Below, one piece after another: positions 1 to 10,900 of a stretch of 64,000 nt of DNA. Location: contig NW_027437470.1 in assembly GCF_964204645.1 (NCBI RefSeq), positions 1-64,000 of the forward strand. The letters run 5' to 3'. Origin of the DNA: Tubulanus polymorphus. Lineage: Eukaryota > Nemertea > Palaeonemertea > Tubulaniformes > Tubulanidae. The notes under the pieces are model-generated. The model was not told the DNA's origin and did not search any database. It saw nothing but the letters and a program-made list of their open reading frames with translations. A program made the translations under genes and the position numbers. How positions within the stretch are numbered: the stretch's first letter is position 1; each line of letters opens with the position of its first letter.

Positions 1-3000
1 AACATTAGAATTTTATCATTAAACTGGAACGGTTTAGTTTATTCAAACCCCCGAACTTTAAGCATTTTTGAAAAAATCAAAGTATGCGATATTTTTCTGC
101 TCCAAGAAACGCATATCTCGAATGATTACGAAAATCGCAAGATATTTAAACCTCTTTTGAAAAGCTTTGACATTATTTCCAACTTCACGGATGAAAGGAA
201 AAGTGGTGTTACTATCGGGATTAAAAAAACTTTGGATTATACTAATTTGGATACAATTTTGGATAGGCAGGGAAGAATTGTGTCCATAAAAATTTCACTG
301 TTTGGACACATTTACAATATTATGAATATATATGCTCCCAATAAAGATCGAGATAGAAAAATTTTCTTAGAAAACGTAGGGAATTATCTCAATATAAATG
401 CTAACGAACAAATTATTGTGGCTGGCGACTTTAATTGTATAGAAAGTCCATTGGATCATCATTCAACATCGGTTAATTTGAATATCAGAAGTGGCTCGGA
501 ACAATTAGCTAATTTATGTCAACAATATCAATTAGCAGACGCTTACAGACTTGCAAACCCAGACACACCAGCTTTCTCTAGAATTACAAAACGAAACAAT
601 AATGTTATCAAAACCAGAATCGATCGCTTTTATGTGTCAAACACTTTACAGCCAGACGTAGAGCACGTGAAACACGTCAACTCTATTCATTCCGATCACA
701 GGATCGTCGAAATAACTCTTAACGCTACTCAAAACAAACGTGGCAAAGGATACTGGCATCTCAACAAAGAACTACTTAAAAACCCTAATTACATCACTAT
801 GATAACAGACTTTTGGACCCAATGGCAAAATCACAAACAATTCTATGACTCCATCATTGAATGGTGGGAAGAGGGCAAAATTCAAGTGAAACTAAGGACT
901 ACGAAATTTGCTTCGGAACTGAGGAAAATTAAAAACAAACTTAAGAAATCTTTACAGTCTCAACTATTTACTCTTGAAAAACTCTCCGACCTAGGAATAA
1001 ACAATAATCAACAACAAATTGAATATCTTACTAAACGTATCCGCGACTTTGAAATTGAAAACGCAAAAAGCGCTATGGTGAGATCTAAAATAGAATGGAG
1101 AGAATTTGGAGAAAAAACGAGTACCTTTTTCGCAAATTTTGAAAAACAGCGCGCTAAAGCGAATCATTTTAAGAGTCTTAAAAACGACTCGGGTGAGATT
1201 AAAACCAATCAAAAAGATATTGAAAAAATTCAACTGAAATATTACAAAGATTTATATAGACGAGAGGAAACGGATCAAGACGCTCAAAATTTCTTTCTAG
1301 CTAATTTACCCCAAATTTCGGATCAGAATAAACTTCGGAATGATTCCCAAATAAACATGGATGAATTGAATAGTTCGGTAAAATCTTTTCAAAATAATAA
1401 ATCTCCTGGAATGGATGGCATACCTATTGAGTTTTATAAAGAATTTTGGCACATTCTTCAAGAAGACTTTCTACAATTAGTACATGCGTGTATACAAGAA
1501 AATAGACTTTCAAATTCAATGCAAACGGGTATCATATCTTTAATTCATAAGAAAAATGACAAAACTGATCTAAAAAATTGGAGACCGATCTCCTTATTAT
1601 GTACAGATTACAAAATTTTCACAAAAGTTCTCGCAAACAGACTAATAAACTGTCTAACAGACATAATACATCCCGACCAAACTTGTAGCGTAAAGGGCCG
1701 TCGAATTCAAGATAACTGTCATATAATTAGAGACTTAATTGACTACGTAAATCATGACAATTTAGATGCATTTTTGGTAACAATTGATCAAATGAAAGCC
1801 TTCGATCGCGTTGACTGGCAATATACGTTTAAAACTTTGGAATCTTTCGGTTTCGGAGATAATCTAATTCAATATATAAAAACTTGCTATTCGAACCCGA
1901 AATCCAAAATTAAAAGCAACGGTTTCTTAACTAAGCCATTTACTCTAGAAAGAGGCGTCAGACAAGGGTGCCCAATGAGCGCGATACTCTATATAATAGC
2001 GGCAGAACCACTTGCAATCAAAATACGCGAAAATAACAACATTAAAGGAGTGAAATTACGAGACGACACAGAAATTAAAATCAAACAATACGCTGATGAC
2101 ACATCACTATGTCTAACCGACTTAGAATCACTGAATCAGGTCTTTATAACTTTGACTCTTTTTGAACGAGCATCGGGTGCAAAAATTAATAAAGATAAAA
2201 CTGAATGTATGTGGATTGGATCTTGGAAAAACAGGAATGATAAGCCTTTGGACTTGAATTGGAAAAAATCTATGAAAATTTGTGGCATCCATTTCGGCAA
2301 TGAAAATACGGTTGATCTAAATTGGCATCAGAAAATTAATAAGGTTCAAAATGTAATAAATCTTTGGCGACAAACGAAATTATCTCTGCACGGTAAAAAA
2401 GTTGTTATCAACTCGTTCATATTACCGATCTTGTGGTATACTTCGGAAGTATTTCCGATTCCGGATAGATATATTCGAATTTTTGAGCAAAAAATTATCA
2501 ATTTCTTATGGGACTATAAAAAGCATCTCGTCGGCAAAGACATAATACACAGGAAAATAGAGCACGGAGGTTTAGACATACATAGCATAACATACAGACA
2601 ACAAACACAGGCAATTAAGACGATAATTAGTCACGCGACAAAACCGACGCATTGGAACCCGCTAATCAATTACAACTTGCAAAGATTTCTCGGCCCAGGC
2701 TGGAATATTCGAAACATACTTCACAATGAACTACCTAAAAAGTTAATTACTCACGACTTCTATAGACATCTACTAAAATCATGGACATCATTTCAAAAAG
2801 ACTTCATTCCTACCGAAACAATCGCGGAAATTCTACAAAAACCCATCTTTAACAATCCTGAGATTAAACTTTCCAAGACAATTAATTTCAAAAAGTATAT
2901 AGACAACGGGATAACCAATCTACAACACATTTTCGATAACAGCGGTAATCTGAAACCCCTGAGTGAAACTCCTCTAAATGACGGATTAAAACATACAGCT

Positions 3001-3858
3001 ATATGCAACGCGATACCGCAGCACTGGAAATTTATTCTATCAGATCAAAATCTCGATTTCGATGAATTGCCCAAAATATATGTCCAATTTGAAAATATCG
3101 ACTGTGATATTGAAAAAATTGCTTCTTGTCAAATTTATAGAATTCTATTGACTAAAAATCTGAATAATAATGTACCTATCGGGCAAACGAAAATTACTGA
3201 ATTGTTGAATACCGAATTAAACTGGCCGGATATTTAGAATGAAACTTATAACAAATTCATTGATAGGCGTTTTAGTGATATCCATTGGAAATTATTACAT
3301 AATACTCTCGCGACGGCCTCAAAATTAGTACTTTGGCGAATTAAAACTGATCCTAACTGTAAAATTTGCGGACGCGCGGCTACAAATGATCACGTGGTAT
3401 ACTCATGCACAGAAGCGCGACAACTATATTCACACATACAGACAATTTTTGAACGCATTATAGGAACGCCTATACGAATCACTCAAGATATCATATACAC
3501 GGGTGTAACAAAAACAATGCAAAAGAATTTCCACAAACGCACACTCGCAAACTACCTCCTATTCCTCGCACAATTTATTTTGTACAAAAATCACTACAAT
3601 TTAGAACAAGGCACTGGCCGCATCAACACAATTATTTACTTCAAAAACTCTCTTATAGATCGCTTGAACCAAGAAATAATACTTCAACGACATCTCCACA
3701 TTTGGAGTCATAATGACGTCCTTATACGCCTCGATGAAAATGGACAAAGTGTAGTAAATAAAATTGCGATTGATACTATCGATAATTACGTGCGTTCATT
3801 AGTTTCGAACCTACATATCCTAAATATGACAATCGAGGTGTGTTTTGATTTGGAATGA
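1..3858 (+). pseudogene. LINE ORF2 (endonuclease-reverse transcriptase), L1/Tx1-like, 5' truncated by window
   Basis: The reading frame is open from the first base, so the start lies outside the window. An apurinic-type endonuclease comes first (NWNG near the start, AGDFN at about 420-435, SDHR near 694-705). The reverse transcriptase follows, with a fingers motif around WRPISLL (about 1580), GVRQGCP (about 1955) and the catalytic YADD (about 2088-2100). The spacing and the SPGMDG motif fit the L1/Tx1 group. One in-frame TAG at 3235-3237 interrupts the frame. The same frame then continues to a TGA at 3856-3858 and includes a CCHC knuckle (C-x2-C-x7-H-x4-C, about 3361-3411). The protein would copy its own mRNA at nicked target DNA. 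A single transition could explain the stop, so the copy is young but probably dead. Clade assignment is from motif recognition only. Confidence 0.88.
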
Positions 3859-4915
3859 ACAGGGATGACGGTCTATCAATGCGCATAGAACTGTCTGACC
3901 ACTTTTGTTCTATATCATCACATACGCATAGTTTAATTGAGTCTGGTGTTTGGACTGTAAACTCAGCCCCATTGCCGCGATAGCTGGAAAGCTGCCTCCT
4001 TTTCGGCTTCAGGATAGCAAGCTCAGTCTATTTGCGCGCGGTGGCGGCTGGAAAGTTGCCTCTGGACATCGGTCTCATCAAAAACTAAAAAACCTGACTG
4101 TGACATTTGATTCAGCGCACTTGCCGCCTCGGTGACTCATCGACGGTCTTTCATTACGCATAGAACTGTCGGCCAGCTATTGAAGCGGCGCGTGTCTAAG
4201 ATCAAAACTGTAAATAAAACCCAAAATAGACTGTATCAAATAATTGTATGTACAAATACTCGCGTGCCTGTGTCGCTTTCCTGTTGACGGTCTATCAATG
4301 CGCATAGCACTGTCCGTTGGGCCGCGACGCATCCACGCACCTGTCTATGCACTGTAAATAGAAACACAAAACTGCCCCCGTATGAAACTTATACTTTCAG
4401 GCAAATTCAGCACCAGACGTGAAGTACCAACTGCGCACCCCTTGACGGAGAAACCCATCCTCATTGGAGCTGCATCTTCGGATACCAGGACCGTACTCTC
4501 ATCTGGATAATTTGCGTTCAAAATGTGCTACTTTAAACTAGACAACATAGAGGAATTTACACCAATATTTACTCGGAAAATGCAAAAACTCTCGGATTAT
4601 TTACACGCGGAAAACGACCAAAAAAATAAAAAAAACGAACATTACCGATCTTAGCCCCTTATAGTTATTTTCAAATTTAGATGTATTAATTAGACTTTAA
4701 ACAACATAAACTCCCATCAGTCGCTTGCCGGTTCAGGCTGGATGGATGATTGTTCCGACGAACCGGAACCGACATTTTCAATTATGTACTTCGATTTAAA
4801 AAAAAATGATGTAACCGCGACCGACGACAACTCAACTACATTTTGTACTTCGATTTCCGATTTCAAAAACAAACCCCCTGTTTCGCTCCCGGCAGGTGTG
4901 GTGGGTATGTAAGGG
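3859..4915 (+). repeat. LINE 3' untranslated region with three direct copies of a 28-29 bp motif
   Basis: After the LINE stop codon there is no ORF. A motif beginning GACGGTCTWTCAATGCGCAT occurs at 3867-3895, 4142-4170 (slightly diverged) and 4286-4313. An A-rich stretch lies near 4619-4640. The 3' boundary is uncertain: LINE-like sequence could end near 4640 or near 4915, where the base composition changes. Confidence 0.5.
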
Positions 4916-7689
4916 TCGCCAAATCAAACGAAATTTAATCGCAAAAGTTTTTACAATTACCAGTCAAATAAATAAGAGATTAAGAGGAGATATTTGTAGG
5001 ACTTATGGTTGAAAATCGTGATTGGAAATGGAATTTGAACATTATTATATAACTACGTGTACTGTTGCTACCATGGTGATAAAAACCGACGATCTTCCGA
5101 CGATTTCAATTCTGTCGGAAGTTCGTCGGAAAATCGTCGTTAATCCTATCCGTCGGTAATTAGTCTGTAAATAACCGCTAGATAACCGACGATATTAAAC
5201 TGACAATTTACCGCTTAATTTCCGTCGATTTACCGACATTTAATCTACCAAATAACCGCTCATTTACCGCAAGGGCCAATAGTGAAAAGGAGGAGTCATA
5301 GACAAAGTTGATTTGCTTAGCTGGTGACACTTCTTGTCAAGTACATCATCTCAAGTACTGGGTGTTTTGTAAGTTTAATTTCAGTATTTATTTACTAAGT
5401 GCTGTTCTCTCAGACCTCAGTGCTTTCAAACTAGGCCCACCCCATAGGCTATATAGTCCAGGGTGTATTAGCCACTATTCTTTTATATCCGACTAAAATG
5501 CACCTTTTTCTATTTTTAGATTCAGGCTTAGAATGTGCAAATTTTTTTAGATACTGAGAAATCAGATGGCACCAGTAAACTTCAACTGCGAAATTTGCAG
5601 AGGCTGAACGACACAATTTTTAAAAATAAAATGGCTATTCGAATGCTATTTCAATAATAACTTGATTCAACCAGAGAGAAATAAGTCAATTGCGGATGTA
5701 TAGTACACCCACTTTTCTTCCCTGTTTCCTGGTACCAAATTTATAGTCTTAAGCTAAGCGATATTCTAAGGTATACTAGTGGATTTCATTAGAATATGAA
5801 GCAATGGAACCAGAATTCTAGCCAGAGTTAAGCGAACTATTGATTCTGATATAATGTAAGAACTGATTTCCTTTGTATACTCTTGCAGAATGTGTTATTT
5901 CAAGCTGTTAAATAATATAGTTAGACAAATGTCCAATTATTGGATCTTTCTTGTTGACTCGTTTAATTTTGTGAGTTAAGAGTTCCAGTCAATCCACAAT
6001 GTGCAGTGCCTAGCCTTCATCTACACTAAAGCCATGCCTGTGTATGGGAAAAAAATATCGTTCGACTCCTATAGGCCAGACACATCAAAGCATGCAATAC
6101 ATTGCAGATAGTAGTCTCCGGCAAGTCGAAAGAGAAAGTAAACCAGGTTTTACCCCGTACCCTACCCGGGAACAAAGACACTTAAAGATTCCTTCCTCCT
6201 TGTAGAAATTGTAGAAATATGGCACCCAATTGTAGCAATGCTAAGTACAGTATACTATGACGGTTGAACCTTTATTAACGAATTTCAATGACACCGAAAA
6301 TAGAATCAAAATAATCATTAGTTCCATGCTAGCACTTAATTTGGGTTATCAGGTTCAGCCTAACTGTACTTTCATTCAGCTACTACTTGTATGAGACTTG
6401 GCAATGATAAGTTGCAAGAAATCACCAAACATAAGAAAAAATATTGTGAATTAATATTACTGTGATTAAGAATTTATTCAAATGAAGTGATAACTTCATT
6501 GTTAGATCGTACCGGTATATGCACATAAAACTATGGCAAAAAACACATCTAACAATCCACGCAATCCGCAATCGATCAAGGCAAAAGGTAGAAAGTTTCT
6601 GATGTCCGATCGACAGTACCGGTAGCGCCGCTACTTAGCAATAATAAGAACTAATGTTATTGACGACGTTTTGTTAAGTGGAAAGACGCCGAGTACCAGT
6701 ATATATCCGATAGGTTCGAATCCCCAATTTCTTCGGGATGATTTGATTTTAAAATAGCGATCGTTTTAATAGATTTGGTGTACCTTATTAAACTTACCCA
6801 CCGTCAACACACCTACCGGATGTGAAACAGGGGACGTCCTATTCCAATGACGCTAAAGATTTTGTGTGAATTTTATGGTACTGTAACGGCGGTATGAATT
6901 AAATTCAGCTTAGACTGAGAGTAAAGTATTTTAAGGCAAACTCTAATGGGCTAACTGCACATCGCCTAAAGACTTCTCATCCATCGATACTTGATAGAAA
7001 TGAAATAAAACATCTAGTTTCAATTATCTCATGTAAGCATAACATTTATTTTGAAAATCTCAACCATACATCAAAACATTTTAAAGCCTTCTATATCAAA
7101 TGCAATCTTTTGCTAACATAAACAATAGACAAATGGCCATATCTCTATCATATTAATTATATCACGAATGCTAAATATTGCGATATTAATTGAAATCGTT
7201 CAACCAACAAATGAATTTAGTTAACATAATATCATCACAAACCATTCATATCCTTGGCAAAGGACTTATAAGCTTTTAGAATATCCAAACAGGAAAACTT
7301 TAGTCTCATTTCTATGCGAGTAGAAATACATTATCATTATAACATCCATATCTTTGCATTATATATAACATCCATATCTGTGCATTATATATATGTTTAT
7401 AATGTCATATCTCTTAATAATAATCAATCCAATAATTAGATTAATAATACTAATTTATTTATAAATCAATAATTGATAATTAAACTATCAACTCTGCTAT
7501 AATTGAGTTACACATGAGGTAAAAAAATTATGACATAAAAACTCCTGTCAGAGTAATAGAAGTAACTGTCTAATACATGAAATAACACATTTAATACAAT
7601 GAACTGAGCTCTGAATCTGATGAAAATATTCAATCTGAGATCTTACGAATGATGTTATTTTAGCCCTCTACTTCTGAAAACTGAATAGC
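4916..7689. other. Intergenic region, no gene recognised
   Basis: No convincing exon or long ORF on either strand. 5085-5150 is rich in CCGACGAT/ATCGTCGG words that pair with one another, followed to about 5275 by spaced TTACCG/TAACCGC words. 7345-7395 holds two copies of an AT-rich word (CATATCTNTGCATTATATAT). The rest is AT-rich and unremarkable. Confidence 0.5.
6655..6745 (+). repeat. Possible tRNA-derived SINE head or tRNA relic
   Basis: GGTTCGAATCC at about 6713-6723 matches the tRNA/SINE B-box. TTGTTAAGTGG about 40 bases upstream resembles an A-box. A cloverleaf is not obvious and I did not find a repeat body, so this is only a pol III-promoter-like match. Confidence 0.25.
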
Positions 7690-7815
7690 GCGCTGTGAAC
7701 TGGTCGACCCTAGTTCCAGGACGCATTAACTACCTTTCAATTTTCGGTTACGGATACACTGCAGACTTAGAATTCATTGAGCCAAGGTCGTTACCGCTAC
7801 CTGGAAACGCCATAT
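7690..7815 (+). repeat. Interspersed repeat fragment (head part), inverted copy at 21.6 kb
   Basis: A segment including CCCTAGTTCCAGGACGC and TTTTCGGTTACGGATACAC matches the reverse complement of about 21565-21690. Similarity fades near CCATAT at about 7814, just before the BEL/Pao element. The part that follows in the 21-kb copy is found at 15.18 kb on this strand. Confidence 0.6.
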
Positions 7816-7916
7816 AAACAAACAACCGTCCGTCTCCTCTTTATCATAAAAATCTTTTACCCTCCTTTTAATGTAAAATCCTTTCTTCTTGAAATCCTTT
7901 TGCAAATCATTGATAA

Positions 7917-10900
7917 AATGATGACGAAAAGGCCGGAGCCCAGGTCCTAGAATCAGATGATTATCTCACTGAGATACAAATCAAACTCGGTCGATTCAAA
8001 CTGAACTTGGATAATCTACTAGCGAAGATACCAAAACCACAATCGCTAAACGAATCTGTAAGTACCATCAATCGAAGCAGTACTACCTCAACCGGCAGTA
8101 AAAAAGTCAATCTACCAAAATTGGCTCTCCCAAATTTCGATGGTGACATTTTGAAATGGTCTACTTTCTACGATAATTTCATCTCAGCCGTCGATAGCGA
8201 TCCGCATTTGGACGATATCCAGAAGTTTCAATATTTAGTCGCACAACTCACTGACGAAGCAGCGCGTACCATAGAAGGTCTGCAAATAACTAGCGCTAAC
8301 TACAAAGAAGCTCTGACGATCTTAGTAGAAAGATACGGTCAACCTCACAAGATCGTGAACGCGTACATCAGAGCTTTATTAGATTTGCAGCCACCGCAGG
8401 ATCACGAGAGTCTACGCGAATTTTACGATTCTTTGGAAACATATATTCGAGGATTGCGCGCGCTCGGGAAATCGGAAGATGCGTTCGGTGACATACTCGT
8501 TCCGGTAGTCTTCGATAAGCTACCGAGTCCCGTCAAAACACAAATTTCACGGGAGCACGGAGACCGCGCCTGGACACTTAAAGAACTACGCGACGCGATC
8601 CGAAAGGAAATACAAGCTACACAGGCAGGAGCGAGCTGCGTCAACTTCGATAATGAAAAATTATCCGCTCTTCATATAAGCACTAAAACGAGGAAAAATC
8701 CGGCCTCGAAAAACAACAGTTGCGCGTTCTGCAAGGGTCCACATACGGCGTTCTCATGCGATATAATCGTTAACCCAAAAAAGCGACAAGACATCATAAA
8801 GGCAAATCGTAAGTGTTATAACTGTTTTGGCAATCACATGGTAACAGCTTGCCAATCGAAATATCGTTGTAAGGTTTGCAAAGGCAAACACCACACTGCT
8901 ATTCATATAGATCGAAATACTGATACGCATATTGAATCAAAAAATATTCATGTCAATATAGCTCCAACTTCAAGTCCTGTTCTCTTGAAATCGGCTATTG
9001 GTCAAATAAATTATGGTTCGAATTCGACCACGGTAAATATCTTGTTTGACGAAGGAGCGCAGTGCTCATTCATCACTAAAAAGTCGGTAAATGAATTAGG
9101 TGTCCGATTGGACAAATTTGAAAAGCAAGATGTAAATATTTCCACCTTTGGTGAGAATTCGCCTGGGGCACGTACTCTACGGAGTATAGATTTAAAACTT
9201 CGTACACGTAAAGGCGAAATTGGTTTACGTGCATTAGTTGTACCGGAAATATGTCCACCAATTCAGAACAATGTAAAACTTGCTGTGACAAATCACCCGT
9301 ACCTTCGAAATTTACCATTAGCACCGTACGTCAACACCAGCAATTGTGAAATTAATCTATTAATCGGTGCTGATTATTACTGGTCGATCGTAGAGAATGA
9401 AGTGGTTAGAGGAGCTGGCCCGACAGCTGTCAGTTCCAAACTCGGGTTCCTTCTATCAGGACCCATCAATTTGAATGCGAATACATCGGTACTCCATACT
9501 ACCTGTCTTTTGAATACTATACATTCAAACGATGAATTCTCAAAATTATCTAACTACTGGGATCTTGAAGTAATTGGCATCAAGGAAACGATTAAATCTG
9601 AAACAATGAATTTTGAAACGTATCGAGACAATTACCTTAAACGCGATACCAGTGGTAAATATATAGCGAATTTACCTTGGAAAGAAGATTATCCACCGCT
9701 CCCTACCAATTTTGATATTTGTACCGCTAGAACTAGATCTATGGTTAAACGCTTGTCTCCAGAACTGAGGCAGACATATAATGCGATAATAGCAGAGCAA
9801 CTTTCACGCGAATTTATTGAGATAGTAGAAAATGATGACAAGAGCCAGGGCCATTACATACCCCACCACTCGGTTAAAAAGGAATCAATCACAACACCGA
9901 TTAGAATTGTTTATGATTGTAGTTGTAAACAAGGGGATAATCCTAGTTTGAACGACTGTCTCGAAAGCGGTCCTTCATTAATAAATGATCTTGTGCAGAT
10001 ATTAATCCGCTTTCGCACGAATAACGTCGCATTTACAAGTGATATTGAAAAGGCATTTTTAAATGTAAAACTCGGTGAAAACGATAGAAATTTCACAAAA
10101 TTTCTATGGCTATCAGATCCTACGGATCCCGATAGTCCCTTCAAGGTCTATCGTTTCAAATCAGTACTTTTCGGGTCCACTAGCTCACCATTCATCTTAA
10201 ATTCTGTAGTGAAAACGCATCTACAGTCCGAAAATACAGAAATCTCAATCGATATGCAATCAAACATATACGTCGATAACGTTCTCAGTGGCTCTCATAA
10301 CGCTAAAAAAGCAATTGAATATTTTGAAGAAGCCACGAATACTATGAGCAGGGGTGGATTTATTTTGAGATCATGGGCTACAAACGACCCAGAACTAAGA
10401 TCGTTGATAAAACAACAGGCAATGGGTGAGAATAATGAAATCGTCAATGTCGTAGGGTTACAATGGGATACGATTAGTGATACTCTTCAGTTTTCAAAGG
10501 CCATAAAAGACCCAGCTATGTGCACTCAGTCTGTGGTATCTAAGCGGGAAGTTGTGAGCGTAACAGCGTCACTATTTGACCCCCTTGGTCTCCTCTCGCC
10601 TGTGCATATTCAAGCTAAAATGTTTATCCAGAAATTGTGGCAATCTAAACAAACTTGGGATGAACCCTTATCTGATGAATTATCATCACTCTGGTTTGAA
10701 ATACATCAGCAGTTATACGCCTGTCAACATACAGCTATACAAAGACCATATTTTGGTCAACCGACTAGTGAATGTGAACTACACATTTTTGCTGATGCCA
10801 GTCCCAATGCTTATGGGGCTGTAGCTTATCTGAAAACTGACAAATCGACTTCAATCATCATGGCAAAATCACGGGTTAAACCATTAAAAGAGGTTACTAT

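Noticed and set aside
7961-10144. Minus-strand ORFs inside the BEL/Pao region
   Set aside because: Antisense shadows of the polyprotein frame.
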